Shown: one piece after another, positions 40,916 through 50,211 of the stretch
How the letters are laid out: the number at the start of each line of letters is the position of its first letter
Numbering within the stretch: the stretch's first letter is position 1
From: Versatilivorator sp963663845
GTDB taxonomy: Bacteria > Acidobacteriota > Terriglobia > Versatilivoradales > Versatilivoraceae
Reading direction: 5' to 3'
DNA length: 64,000 nucleotides
Assembly: GCA_963663845.2 (NCBI GenBank)
Contig: OY760650.2
Location: 2,356,001-2,420,000, forward strand
Notes under the pieces: generated by a model
What the model was told of the DNA's origin: nothing
Seen by the model: the letters and a program-made list of their open reading frames with translations, nothing else
Database searches by the model: none
Program-made: the position numbers and the translations under genes

Positions 40916-41728
40916 ATGCGGATGACTCCCATTGGAAGAGCCAAATTGTGGGGCTGCCTTGCGGCCGGGCTGTTGTGCATCGTCCCGGGCGCGGCGCCGG
41001 CTGAAGGGGGAGATTTCTATGTCGGTCTCACGGGGTCGGGCGAACGCCTGGGTGTCCTGTACGACAAGACCGTGGACAACACCGGCCCCGGCAACATGTC
41101 ACTCAACCAGGGCCAGGTCTTTCGAGCCGACGACTCCTCTACCAAGGTGGGTTACGGCTACGGTTTCCTGGCCGGCTACCGCGTGCCCCTGAGCCTCACC
41201 GGTATCTTCGTGGCCGCAGAGGGTGACCTGGGCTATCACCGCGGCGTGGTGTTGGGGCGCTTGCCGGGACTGGGGACTTCCAAGGGGCGCAACCAACTGG
41301 GAGAGGTCTGGCCCGAGGACTGGTCCTTCGACAAGGACAGAAGCTTCGGCTTCACCCTGCGGGTGGGCGCCGGAATCCCGGTGGTGGGACCGGGGCTGGG
41401 CCCCAGCATCTACGGGCTGGTCGGGGTGCGGCGCCTCAGGGCGGGGTTCAAGTCGGACTATACCGGATGCCTGGATCCGACGCCCTGCACCGAGGCCGGC
41501 CAGTTCACCACGGGGACCGACCGCTTCGACGAGAATTTCACCGGCTGGACCACCGGCGGCGGGATCGAAAAAAAGCTAGGGAACATCGCTCTGCGTGGCG
41601 AAATACGTTACACCGACTATGGAAGCGCCTCCAGGACCATTCCCTTCAGCGACGTGGGGGTGACGGTCCCCTTGTCGCTGAAAGCCAGCGGCGTCAGCGC
41701 CCGGCTGGGCCTGCTCTTCTATTTCTGA
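40916..41728 (+). CDS. Outer-membrane beta-barrel protein (OmpA/Opacity-like)
   Basis: 270 residues, with GGAGG seven bases before the ATG. A signal peptide (LWGCLAAGLLCIVPGAAPA) precedes strands that alternate Gly/aromatic residues: GGDFYVGLTGSGERLGVLYD, GYGFLAGYRVPLSLTGIFVA and GSASRTIPFSDVGVTVPLSL. The last strand ends SARLGLLFYF, with a terminal aromatic as needed for BAM insertion. An eight-stranded barrel is likely. There are two Cys in DYTGCLDPTPCTE that may form a disulfide in an external loop. Function unknown. Confidence 0.88.
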   Translation: MRMTPIGRAKLWGCLAAGLLCIVPGAAPAEGGDFYVGLTGSGERLGVLYDKTVDNTGPGNMSLNQGQVFRADDSSTKVGYGYGFLAGYRVPLSLTGIFVAAEGDLGYHRGVVLGRLPGLGTSKGRNQLGEVWPEDWSFDKDRSFGFTLRVGAGIPVVGPGLGPSIYGLVGVRRLRAGFKSDYTGCLDPTPCTEAGQFTTGTDRFDENFTGWTTGGGIEKKLGNIALRGEIRYTDYGSASRTIPFSDVGVTVPLSLKASGVSARLGLLFYF

Positions 41729-41739
41729 ATCGCCGCCGC

Positions 41740-41925
41740 CTGCCGGAAACAACAAAAAGAGGAATCCACCAAGGGACACGAAGGACGGCGAAAGGCCACC
41801 AAGCGGGACGGCTCCGCCGCACCGGCACGAGTCGCGGCCTTGAAATCCGGCGCGCGCCCCCTAGAAAAGCAAGAGTGATGGGAGAAGGCCCCCTCCGGGA
41901 GCGCGGGCGTCCCGCCCGCACAAGG
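41740..41925. repeat. Composite dispersed repeat with hairpin end
   Basis: CACCAAGGGACACGAAGGAC, then CACCAAGCGGGACGGCTCCG, GCGCGCGCCCCCTAGAAAAG and the hairpin GCGGGCGTCCCGCCCGC (ending near 41920). The first two blocks are the reverse complement of 1340-1400. The last two equal 21452-21522, and the bases after the hairpin (ACAAGGCCAGGCGC) resemble the 3' exon after the intron at 54639. No gene is seen between 41729 and 41980. Confidence 0.8.
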
Positions 41926-41980
41926 CCAGGCGCAGCCTGGCAAGATCTCTCCCACTTTGATCTGCAACGAGGTTGACGAC

Positions 41981-42268
41981 ATGGTTGCAACGACCTATTC
42001 CTACCGGCCCGACTACGCGGTCCCACCCGGCTGGGTCCTGGAGGAAATTTTGCAGAGCCACGGCCTCTCTCAAGCCGAACTGGCCCGCCGCTGTGGCTGT
42101 TCCGCAAGACTGATCAGCGAAATCATTGCCGGCAAGGCTCCGGTCGAGCCCAGGACCGCGCTGCAATTCGAGAGAGTGCTCGGCCTCGATGCCGGCATCT
42201 GGCTGGGAATCGAGGCGCGCTATCAGCTTCTCCGAGCCCGTGAGGCGGAGGCAAAAGAGATACAATAG
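41981..42268 (+). CDS. Solo HigA-type XRE regulator upstream of the Mod/Res operon
   Basis: 95 residues from ATG 41981, with GAGG nine bases before. LEEILQSHGLSQAELARRCG then SARLISEIIAGKAPVEPRTA is an XRE helix-turn-helix, and RVLGLDAGIWLGIEARYQLL is the HigA/VapI C-terminus. No HigB toxin is found next to it: the upstream 250 bases are repeat DNA and the downstream gene is the methyltransferase. It may be a control protein for the restriction operon 146 bases downstream or an orphan relic. Confidence 0.8.
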   Translation: MVATTYSYRPDYAVPPGWVLEEILQSHGLSQAELARRCGCSARLISEIIAGKAPVEPRTALQFERVLGLDAGIWLGIEARYQLLRAREAEAKEIQ

Positions 42269-42414
42269 GCCGTTGCCTGAGTAAAGCCATCTCCTGTAAC
42301 GGCACAGGGTATAGCCTTGGGCATCGTCGTCGGAAGGCTCCAGCACGAAGGCCGTCTTCCGTGGGGGACACGTTTGAACAAGCTGAAGGTGCGCCTGGAG
42401 TGGGCGACTACGTC

Positions 42415-45400
42415 ATGAGCGGATCGACAGAATTCGGCACAGAGCCAAGGGGTGGCAGGCCCTCTCCGCAGCTCACCGAAAAGTTCGCGCGGCTGAGGGA
42501 CTTGTTGCGGGCGATGTTCCAGCTCGACCGCGGCGATCTCGATTTCGGCCTCTACCGGATCATGAACCGGAAGGCGGCCGAGATCGAGGCGTTCCTGGAA
42601 AACGATCTGCTGCCGCAGGCAAGAACCGTCCTGGCCGGCATGGCTGACGACCTGCGGGCGGCGCTGTACGAGGCGCTTACCGACGCCAGAGAAGCAGCCT
42701 ACGGGTTGGGAGTCGATCCCGAGGAAACGCCGAAGGTTGTCGAGTTGAAGCGAAGGCTGGCCGAGGCCAAGGCCGACGAGGACGCGGAGGCCGACGTCTA
42801 CAACCATCTCGCCAACTTCTTCGCCCGCTACTACGCCGAGGGCGACTTCATCTCCCAGCGCCGCTATTCAGGCGGCGGCCGTTCGGCCTACCTCATCCCC
42901 TACGACGGCGAGGAAGTCAAGCTGCACTGGGCCAATCGGGATCAGTACTACGTCAAGTCCACCGAGAATTACGCCTCCTATATCTTTACATTGGGTGCGG
43001 GGGAAGCGGCCAGGCGCGTCCGCTTCGAGATTGCGGCGGCCGACAACGAAAAGGACAACGTCAAGGAGACCGGCGCCAGGCAGCGCCGTTTCCTGCTCAC
43101 CGGCGGCAAGAGCGCCGTCAACCTTGATGATCGCGAGTTGGTCGTCCGCTTCGAGCACCGGCCACTGGCGGAACGCGAAAAGAAGACCTGGCCCGGCAAC
43201 GGAAACAGGCAGCAGGAACGAATCAACGAGGCTGCCCGTCAACGGGTCTTCAAGGCCTTGTCGCCGGATTGGCTGGCGCTGCTGGCCGCACCCGCCCCCA
43301 CGGAGACCCAGCCTGAGCGCAGCCTGCTGGACAAGCATCTGGCTGTCTACACGGCCCGGAACAGCTTCGATTACTTCATTCACAAGGACTTGGGAGGCTT
43401 CCTGCGCCGCGAGCTGGATTTCTTCCTGAAAACCGAAGTGCTGAACCTGGACGACCTGGCGTTGGGGGATGCGGCCCGGCTGGATCGGGCGCTGGCGCGA
43501 ACGCGGGCGGTGCGCCACCTGGCCGACAAGATCATCGCCTTTCTGGCGCAACTGGAGGATTTTCAGAAGCAGCTCTGGCTCAAGAAGAAATTCGTGCTGG
43601 AAACCCAATGGTGCGTGACCCTGGACCGCGTGCCCGAGGCTCTCTATCCCGAGATCATCGCTAACGAAGCCCAGCACGACCAATGGGTAAGACTCTTCGC
43701 CATCAACAAGATCGAAGGCGACCTTGCCAACGGCAACGTGGGCTACACTCAGCCGCTGACCCCACAGTTTCTCAAGACCAATCCTTTTCTGGTGCTGGAC
43801 ACCCACCATTTCGACCGCGCCTTTACCGACCGGCTGTTGGCGGCGTTGTCAGACGCCGGTCCGCTGGAAGACCAGTTGGACGGTCTGCTGGTGCATGGGG
43901 AGAATTTCCAGGCGTTGAACCTGCTGCAAGCACGCTATCGGGAGCAGGTGAAGTGCATCTATATCGACCCACCCTACAACACCGATGCTTCGCCGATTTT
44001 GTACAAGAACGACTACAAGGATTCGTCTTGGCTGTCGCTGATGGAGAACCGCTTGTCGCTTGCGAAAAAGCTTATGGTGAGCAACGGCGTCTTGTGTTGC
44101 GCCATTGATGATGAAGAAGTGTGGCGGTCGCGCGCGCTTTTGCAAAACATGTTTGAGAAGGAAATGGGGGTTGCGCCGGTTCGTTCGACGCCGATTGGGC
44201 GCACCTCTCGCGGGAAACTGTCGCCGACCCACGAGTACGCCTTGTTCTATGGTGGAGCCAGCGCAGTCCCCGGGCCGTTGACCAAAACGGACAAGGAAAA
44301 ACGACGGTACCCTTTTTGCGATGAAATCGGAAGGTACGCTTGGCGCAATCTTCTGCGCACCGGAACCAACGACAGGCGTGCCGATCGTCCGAAGTTGTAC
44401 TATCCGATTTACGTGGGTGACGACGACGTCTTGCGCATTCCGGCAATGACATGGGACGAGCAAAAAACAGAATGGCGGATTCTGGAAAGTCCCGAGAAGA
44501 ATGAGACTGTGGTCTGGCCAGTCAGGGAGCAGGAGGGGAAAAGGGTTGAAAAGAATTGGGAGCGGGGTTGGGAACGGGTATCCCGTGAGTCGAGTGAATA
44601 CCGCGTGCAAAGAAACGGCAACGGTCTGGACGCCCCGGAAATCAGCATCCATTTTGTTCAGCGCATGGACCCTTCTTCGGTTCCGAAGACCTGGTGGGGT
44701 GACAGCAAATATGCGTCGTCCAACCATGGGGCCAAGGTTCTCAAAGATCTCTTTGTGGACAATCCCCTTGATTTCCCCAAATCGGTTCCGTTGGTGGAGG
44801 ACTGCATCCGTGCTTCGGGAGGGGGCGAACCGGGCGCGCAAATCATCGACTACTTCGCCGGCTCCGGCACTACCGGTCACGCCGTCATCAACCTCAACCG
44901 AGAGGACGACGGCCAGCGCAAGTATGTTCTGGCGGAGGTTGGCCACCACTTTGACACGGTGCTGCTGCCGCGCATGAAGAAGGTTGTCTATTCGCCGGAC
45001 TGGAAAGCCGGCCGGCCGGTTTCGCGCCAGGGCGTCACGCAGTTGTTCCAGTACGTCCGCCTGGAATCCTACGAGGACACGCTGGACGGGTTGGAGTTGA
45101 CGCCGCCATCGTCAGGGCAACGAGACTTGCTGGTGCAGAACGCCGCTCTGGCCGAGGATTACCGCCTGCGCTATTCACTGGGCGAGGAAACCTCCGAAAG
45201 CGCCTGCCTGCTGGGGAAGCATTTCACCGACCCCTTCGCCTACAGGCTTTCTGTCGTGCGTGACGGCGTTCGCCTCGAAACGACTGTCGATCTGCCTGAA
45301 ACCTTCAACTTCCTGACCGGTCTGCGGTTGGAATCCCGCCGCCAGATTGACGGAGTGCTCGCGATTTCCGGCACAGACGCTCAAGGGCGCCAATGCCTGA

Positions 45401-45606
45401 TCCTGTGGCGTAATCTGGACGAAACGGACAACACCGCTCTGGAATCATGGTTCGACCGCAACCGGAAGCGATTCCCCGACCCGCTTGATCTCGTCTACGT
45501 CAACGGCGACCACACCTTGAATGTTCTGAAACGGCCCAATGAAAGCTGGAATGCCAGGGTAATCGAACCGATTGTCCGGGAGTTGATGTTTGGAGGGGAA
45601 GATTGA
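42415..45606 (+). CDS. mod: Type III-like site-specific DNA methyltransferase (Mod)
   Basis: 1063 residues from ATG 42415; a GTG 18 codons earlier is also possible. The catalytic motif IV DPPY is at residues 518-521 (IYIDPPYNTDASP) and motif I FAGSGTT at 814-820 (IIDYFAGSGTTGHAVINLNR), the order of beta-class amino-methyltransferases. About 250 residues between them should carry target recognition. The 500-residue N-terminal region (MFQLDRGDLDFGLYRIMNRK and a coiled AEIEAFLENDL segment) is far longer than in classical Mod. It methylates host sites against the helicase-nuclease encoded two genes downstream. Confidence 0.9.
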   Translation: MSGSTEFGTEPRGGRPSPQLTEKFARLRDLLRAMFQLDRGDLDFGLYRIMNRKAAEIEAFLENDLLPQARTVLAGMADDLRAALYEALTDAREAAYGLGVDPEETPKVVELKRRLAEAKADEDAEADVYNHLANFFARYYAEGDFISQRRYSGGGRSAYLIPYDGEEVKLHWANRDQYYVKSTENYASYIFTLGAGEAARRVRFEIAAADNEKDNVKETGARQRRFLLTGGKSAVNLDDRELVVRFEHRPLAEREKKTWPGNGNRQQERINEAARQRVFKALSPDWLALLAAPAPTETQPERSLLDKHLAVYTARNSFDYFIHKDLGGFLRRELDFFLKTEVLNLDDLALGDAARLDRALARTRAVRHLADKIIAFLAQLEDFQKQLWLKKKFVLETQWCVTLDRVPEALYPEIIANEAQHDQWVRLFAINKIEGDLANGNVGYTQPLTPQFLKTNPFLVLDTHHFDRAFTDRLLAALSDAGPLEDQLDGLLVHGENFQALNLLQARYREQVKCIYIDPPYNTDASPILYKNDYKDSSWLSLMENRLSLAKKLMVSNGVLCCAIDDEEVWRSRALLQNMFEKEMGVAPVRSTPIGRTSRGKLSPTHEYALFYGGASAVPGPLTKTDKEKRRYPFCDEIGRYAWRNLLRTGTNDRRADRPKLYYPIYVGDDDVLRIPAMTWDEQKTEWRILESPEKNETVVWPVREQEGKRVEKNWERGWERVSRESSEYRVQRNGNGLDAPEISIHFVQRMDPSSVPKTWWGDSKYASSNHGAKVLKDLFVDNPLDFPKSVPLVEDCIRASGGGEPGAQIIDYFAGSGTTGHAVINLNREDDGQRKYVLAEVGHHFDTVLLPRMKKVVYSPDWKAGRPVSRQGVTQLFQYVRLESYEDTLDGLELTPPSSGQRDLLVQNAALAEDYRLRYSLGEETSESACLLGKHFTDPFAYRLSVVRDGVRLETTVDLPETFNFLTGLRLESRRQIDGVLAISGTDAQGRQCLILWRNLDETDNTALESWFDRNRKRFPDPLDLVYVNGDHTLNVLKRPNESWNARVIEPIVRELMFGGED

Positions 45607-46493
45607 TGGCCAATAACCGGGGCGACTTTCCCGACCATCTACCATTCTCGCAACGCTACGGTTACGAGCCCTTGCCGGAACCGATGCGGCTGGAGCAAAT
45701 TTCGGACGATCTGCGGCGAGAAATCTGGAATGTGATTCGCGATCGATTGCTGAAACATAGAAAATACTTCGCTAGCTACTATTTTGATGATCAGGCCAAT
45801 AGATTTAGCGAGCGTGTATTGGGAAAACTCAGAGGGCTACCCGAAGACCAGATCAGCACTGACTATGAGAAAATTCTATCCTCCTTCAAACAGGCGGCAT
45901 TACAAGGAAAGTTCAATCGTGTTCTCGATCTTGTTGAGATCCTAGTCAACGACAGAGATGCGACAGAGAAGTTGAAGGAGCGATTGAGAGAGCTGTTTGA
46001 GCACTCCGCCTACCGGCTGGATACGTCGCAGCGTCCATACAGGTTTTTCCCTCAAACCAGCAAGGAACAAAGTGAAGCGGTACGGCAGGCCATTGAGACG
46101 CTCCGCCACGGTGGTATGGACGGTGCGTCAACGCACCTGCGCCAAGCGGCCGAGAACATCAACGCAGGGCAATATGGGAATTCCATCACCGACAGCATCC
46201 ATGCTGTCGAATCGGTCGCACGGCTGCTTGATCCGAGAGCAAGCCAAACCCTCTCGCCTGCATTGAATTCCCTTGAGAAGGCCGGACTACTGAAACATCC
46301 TGCTCTAAAGGAAGCATTCAAGAAGCTGTACGGTTACACGAACGACGAGCAGGGCATCCGTCACGCCCTTCTTGATAAGGGTTCCCCGGATGTCGGGCTG
46401 GATGAAGCCATGTTCATGTTCGGAGCTTGCGCCTCCTTTGCCGCCTATCTCGTGAGCAAACACGAAAAAGCAAAGAAGGGCGGCAATCAGTGA
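45606..46493 (+). CDS. AbiJ-NTD4-like protein inside the Mod/Res operon
   Basis: 295 residues; the ATG shares a base with the Mod stop (TGATG) and the stop overlaps the next start (GTGA), so it is coupled on both sides. The N-terminal FSQRYGYEPLPEPMRLEQIS then LRREIWNVIRDRLL resembles AbiJ N-terminal domain 4. The C-terminal half (AIETLRHGGMDGASTHLRQA, HAVESVARLLDP, and YTNDEQGIRHALLDKG then FMFGACASFAAYLVSKHEKA) is the helical effector part of AbiJ proteins, HEPN-like but without a canonical RxxxxH. AbiJ proteins are linked to abortive infection. Here the gene is fixed between methyltransferase and nuclease, so it may be a third subunit or a back-up effector. Confidence 0.78.
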   Translation: MANNRGDFPDHLPFSQRYGYEPLPEPMRLEQISDDLRREIWNVIRDRLLKHRKYFASYYFDDQANRFSERVLGKLRGLPEDQISTDYEKILSSFKQAALQGKFNRVLDLVEILVNDRDATEKLKERLRELFEHSAYRLDTSQRPYRFFPQTSKEQSEAVRQAIETLRHGGMDGASTHLRQAAENINAGQYGNSITDSIHAVESVARLLDPRASQTLSPALNSLEKAGLLKHPALKEAFKKLYGYTNDEQGIRHALLDKGSPDVGLDEAMFMFGACASFAAYLVSKHEKAKKGGNQ

Positions 46494-49400
46494 CTCCCCT
46501 CCGCAACCACCTCGTCCTTCACCGCTTCATCTGCCGCGAGTTCGGCTACCAGGACCTGTCCGCCATGCTGGAGCGCCTTCGGGACGCGCCGCCAGGGTTC
46601 AGCGGCAGCGGTGAGAGCGAATACGCTCGTGCGCTCTATCTGAATCCGAACCTCGCCAGGGTCACGCCCGACCAGCTTTCCGCCTACGACGCCAACCTGG
46701 CGGCCCACAGCCGCAAGCTGCGCATGAACGGCGAGCAGGGGCGGGATTGGAAGCCCTATCAGTACCTGGCGCTGCTGTTCACCGAACACTACCTGAGCCG
46801 CACTTTCGACGACCCCGAAAAGCTGTGCGCCGACCTGAACAAGGCCAAGACCGAAGTTCGCCGGACCGCGGCCGCGCCGGATTACGAGCCCGACGACCTG
46901 CGCACGGTTGCCTTTCAGAGCGCCACCGGCTCGGGCAAGACGCTGCTCATGCATGCCCACGTGCTGCAATTCCAGCACTACCTGCAGCGGTCCGGCGGGC
47001 AGCTCAACAACATCGTCCTGCTGACGCCCAACGAGCAGATGTCGCTGCAGCACCGGCGCGAGTTGCAGGCCAGCGGACTGCGAGCAAGGCTGTTTTCGGC
47101 TGACGCCGCCGCCGATCTCTACTCGCCCATCGAGATCATCGACCTCAACAAGCTGGCCGAGAAGAAGGGCGTCAAGCGGGTGGCCGTGCAGGACTTTGGC
47201 GACAACAACCTGGTGCTGGTCGACGAGGGGCACCTGGGGGCATCCGGCAAGGTGTGGCGGGAGCGGCGCCAGGAACTGTCCCGCGGCGGCTTCACCTTCG
47301 AGTATTCGGCCACCTTCAACCAGGTGGTCAGCAAGGACCCGGCGCTGCTGCACGCCTACGGCAAATGCCTGCTGTTCGACTATTCCTACCGCCGGTTTCA
47401 CCAGGACGGATACGGCAAGGACTATGCCATCTCCAACCTGCCGAGCGGGATGGAAGACGCGAGCAGCCGCATCTACCTGCTGGGCTGCCTGCTGACCTTC
47501 TACCAGCAGTGCCGCATCTGGCGGGACAAGGGTGCCCAATGGGCGGCATTCAATCTGACCAGGCCTCTGTGGGTCTTCCTGGGCAAGACGGTGACCGGCG
47601 GCAGTCGGGCGGACAGGGCCACGCGGTCGGACGTGGTCCTTGTCTTGAACTTCCTGGGCTGGGTGCTGGCCAACGGCAGAGCCGTGCGCCCCATGCTCGA
47701 CAACCTGCTGGCCGGGCGGTCCGGCCTGCCGGACGAGGCGGGGAGGGACTACTTCGCCGGTCGGTTCGACTATCTCAGTCGCAATCCAAAAGACGACCTG
47801 TATGCCGACCTGTGCGACGTCCTGTTCCACGGGCAGGGAGCGCTCCACGTGGTCTATCTGACCGCGGGAGAAGGTGAGTTGCACCTGCGCAGCGCGGACA
47901 ACCCCATATTCGGCGTGGTCAATATCGGTGACTCGACGGCCCTCCACAAGCTGCTGCTGGAGGACGGCAATCCCGACCTCGTCGTCGATCGGGAAGCGGG
48001 GTTCGCCGAGCGGCGGTTCGCCCGGGTGGACCGGCCGGATTCTCCGGTGAACGTCGTGATCGGCGCGCGGCGTTTCATCGCCGGCTGGAATTCCTGGCGG
48101 GTGAGCACCATGGGGCTGATGCACGTCGGCGTCGGGGAAGGCCCGGAGATCATCCAGATGTTCGGGCGCGGGGTGCGTCTGAAGGGCTGGAACACCAGTC
48201 TGAAGCGCCACCGGGAGAGCGGGGCGGAGCCGCCGAACGATGGCGCCGACTTGTCGGAACTGGAAACGTTGTACATCTTCGGACTGCGCGCCAACTACAT
48301 GCAGACCTTCCGGGACCTGCTGGAAAAGGAGGGAATGCGCATCGATCGGGAAACGGTCGAGCTGCCCGTGACCTGGAACCTGGGGAAGAAATCGAACCTG
48401 AAATTGATCCGAATCCAGGGTGACCGCAAGTTTGAAAATTCCCGCGAGCGCCCGATTCTGCCCAATCCTGACGAGGCGGGCCGTCCTTTCGTGACGCTCG
48501 ACCTCTACTCTCGCCTGCAGTCCACGGCCTCCGGCGAAGCGCCGTCCGGCCCCATTCATCAGAAGAACTCTGTCAATCTCGAGCCGCAATACACGACTTT
48601 TTTCGATGCGACGCGGATGTACGACAGACTGCTGAGGCGCAAGCGACAGAACGGCTGGCACAATCTGGTCATCCGGCCGGAGACGGTCCATCGCCTTCTG
48701 CAGGATACGGGCTGGTACGCTCTCCATATGCCGCCGGAACGACTGGCCCTGACCGATTTTGAGAGCTTGAAGCAGTTGGAAGAGGTCGCCGTCGATCTCA
48801 TCAGCGAATACTCGGACCACTTCTGGCGCAGGCAGCGCCGTGCCTGGGAGAGCGACAACATCGAGGTGGTTAGGCTGGACCAGGACGACCCCAACAGCCT
48901 GAAGGCGTACGAGTTGTCGGTGGACGCGATGCAGAGCCGGCTGGTCGATGACCTTCACGAGCTGGCGGCCAACGTCCGGGAAGGGGATTGGAGTCGTTTG
49001 AAACTCGGCGTCATCCTGGCCGGCGCCCATGTCTACCAGCCCCTGTTGTATGCCCGGGAGGGCTGCCCCGTCACCGTCCGTCCGGTCGCCCTGGACATGA
49101 ATGAAGAAACGGTCGTCAACGGCTTGGCTGCCTTGGCCAGGAACGGCGACCCCTGTTTGAGAAGCAATGAGTTGACCTTGATCCGCAACCTGACGCGTGG
49201 TCGGGGCATTTCGTTTTTCGACGATTTCGGCTACTACCCCGACTTCATCGTCTGGCTGAAGAATGCGGACCGCCAACACGTCATTTTTCTGGACCCCAAA
49301 GGGTTGAGCCGATTCGGCGCCAGGGAACGGAAAAAAGTCGAGCTGCACCGCAACATCAAGGACATTGAAGAGAGGATTCGGAAAACCGATCCCGACCTCT

Positions 49401-49564
49401 ACCTGCACGCCTACGTCCTGTCGGTCACGCCGGCCCAGCAAATCGACGGCGGCGGCGGACGTTCTCCCGGTGAATGGAGAAACGACGGCGTCTACTTCCT
49501 GAACGAGTCGGATTGCCTGAAACAGGTCATCGAAAGCGTTCTGGAGGTGTCGTCTGCCTTCTGA
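46490..49564 (+). CDS. res: Type III-like restriction subunit: DEAD/DEAH helicase with C-terminal nuclease (Res)
   Basis: 1024 residues from GTG 46490, inside a GTGA overlap with the preceding gene. Helicase motifs: Walker A ATGSGKT at 145-151, Walker B DEGH at 245-248, motif III-like YSATFNQV, and motif VI-like IIQMFGRGVRLKG. The C-terminal third carries a PD-(D/E)xK-type nuclease: Pro917-Asp918 in YYPDFIVWL and Asp935-Pro-Lys937 in VIFLDPKGLS, with Asp replacing the usual Glu. It would translocate or switch on DNA and cleave unmethylated sites. Size matches Res of type III systems (about 950-1000). Confidence 0.92.
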   Translation: MTPLRNHLVLHRFICREFGYQDLSAMLERLRDAPPGFSGSGESEYARALYLNPNLARVTPDQLSAYDANLAAHSRKLRMNGEQGRDWKPYQYLALLFTEHYLSRTFDDPEKLCADLNKAKTEVRRTAAAPDYEPDDLRTVAFQSATGSGKTLLMHAHVLQFQHYLQRSGGQLNNIVLLTPNEQMSLQHRRELQASGLRARLFSADAAADLYSPIEIIDLNKLAEKKGVKRVAVQDFGDNNLVLVDEGHLGASGKVWRERRQELSRGGFTFEYSATFNQVVSKDPALLHAYGKCLLFDYSYRRFHQDGYGKDYAISNLPSGMEDASSRIYLLGCLLTFYQQCRIWRDKGAQWAAFNLTRPLWVFLGKTVTGGSRADRATRSDVVLVLNFLGWVLANGRAVRPMLDNLLAGRSGLPDEAGRDYFAGRFDYLSRNPKDDLYADLCDVLFHGQGALHVVYLTAGEGELHLRSADNPIFGVVNIGDSTALHKLLLEDGNPDLVVDREAGFAERRFARVDRPDSPVNVVIGARRFIAGWNSWRVSTMGLMHVGVGEGPEIIQMFGRGVRLKGWNTSLKRHRESGAEPPNDGADLSELETLYIFGLRANYMQTFRDLLEKEGMRIDRETVELPVTWNLGKKSNLKLIRIQGDRKFENSRERPILPNPDEAGRPFVTLDLYSRLQSTASGEAPSGPIHQKNSVNLEPQYTTFFDATRMYDRLLRRKRQNGWHNLVIRPETVHRLLQDTGWYALHMPPERLALTDFESLKQLEEVAVDLISEYSDHFWRRQRRAWESDNIEVVRLDQDDPNSLKAYELSVDAMQSRLVDDLHELAANVREGDWSRLKLGVILAGAHVYQPLLYAREGCPVTVRPVALDMNEETVVNGLAALARNGDPCLRSNELTLIRNLTRGRGISFFDDFGYYPDFIVWLKNADRQHVIFLDPKGLSRFGARERKKVELHRNIKDIEERIRKTDPDLYLHAYVLSVTPAQQIDGGGGRSPGEWRNDGVYFLNESDCLKQVIESVLEVSSAF

Positions 49565-49575
49565 CGGTTCTTACA

Positions 49576-49842
49576 CTACAGCAGGAAGGATTTGAGCATG
49601 GGAAAGGCGACGCAAGCCAGGACTACCGCAACCATCCACTTCAGAGGCTTGATATCGCCCTTGATGACGGCTATGTCCTGTTTGAGTTCGGCCTTGACCG
49701 CGTCCAGGTTTGCTTTGCTGGCAACCGTATCGTCAAAGGCTCCGGCCATAGTGGTAACAATGGCCTCAGCCTGGGTTTCGTCAAATCCAGCGGCCTTGAG
49801 GTCGCGGCTCGCTTTCAGAGTGTCAAACACGGTCGTGGTCAT
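49576..49842 (-). CDS. DUF1640/CCDC90-like small coiled-coil membrane protein
   Basis: 88 residues from ATG 49842. TVFDTLKASRDLKAAGFDET then QAEAIVTTMAGAF and ASKANLDAVKAELKQDIAVI form the coiled coil typical of this family, followed by a single C-terminal helix (MVAVVLACVAFPMLKSFLL). It would be anchored with the coil in the cytoplasm. It converges with the nuclease gene, 12 bases away. Such genes are frequent in accessory regions and have no known biochemical role. Confidence 0.8.
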   Translation of the reverse strand: MTTTVFDTLKASRDLKAAGFDETQAEAIVTTMAGAFDDTVASKANLDAVKAELKQDIAVIKGDIKPLKWMVAVVLACVAFPMLKSFLL

Positions 49843-49926
49843 GGTTTTCTTCAGAGGGCAGAAAGAGGCCAAGCTCGTCAGTGGTCGCGGAGATGCAACG
49901 AAACTGCCGGGCCGCCGATTGCTGTG

Positions 49927-50175
49927 TCAGACCGCGGTCCGGCCATTGCTCCAAATCTCATATTCGCTGATGTCAATGTCCCTGTTCCACACTACGGCGT
50001 AACCTCCTTGCTCCACCTGAACCGATTTGAACAAGGCAGGGTTCCGTAAGGGAGCAAACGTTTCCCTTTTAAGCAACGGCGTCACGTCGTATTGGCGTTT
50101 CCGGGCGTTATCGAACTCGACCAGAAGCGTATGATCGTCAATCGTTTCAACCGATCTAATCTTGGGACAGTGCAT
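49927..50175 (-). CDS. DUF2442 domain protein
   Basis: 82 residues from ATG 50175. IRSVETIDDHTLLVEFDNAR then QYDVTPLLKRETFAPLRNPA and YAVVWNRDIDISEYEIW match the DUF2442 pattern. This small domain is often paired with DUF4160 in toxin-antitoxin-like modules; no DUF4160 is encoded next to it here. No clear ribosome binding site is seen. Its start lies 36 bases from the divergent ABC ATPase gene. Confidence 0.82.
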   Translation of the reverse strand: MHCPKIRSVETIDDHTLLVEFDNARKRQYDVTPLLKRETFAPLRNPALFKSVQVEQGGYAVVWNRDIDISEYEIWSNGRTAV

Positions 50176-50211
50176 GGAAGCGTGGGGCGGTGATCTCCGA
50201 AGAACAGCTTC

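Noticed and set aside
41729..41980. HigB toxin gene upstream of the solo HigA
   Set aside because: The stretch consists of dispersed repeat blocks and has no RelE/HigB-like frame.
46487..49441. 984-residue minus-strand frame opposite the Res gene
   Set aside because: It mirrors the helicase-nuclease gene, lacks a ribosome binding site and has low-complexity composition.
42415..49564. DISARM or BREX locus
   Set aside because: There is no DUF1998, PLD, SNF2 or PglZ/BrxC-type gene; only Mod, AbiJ-like and Res are present.
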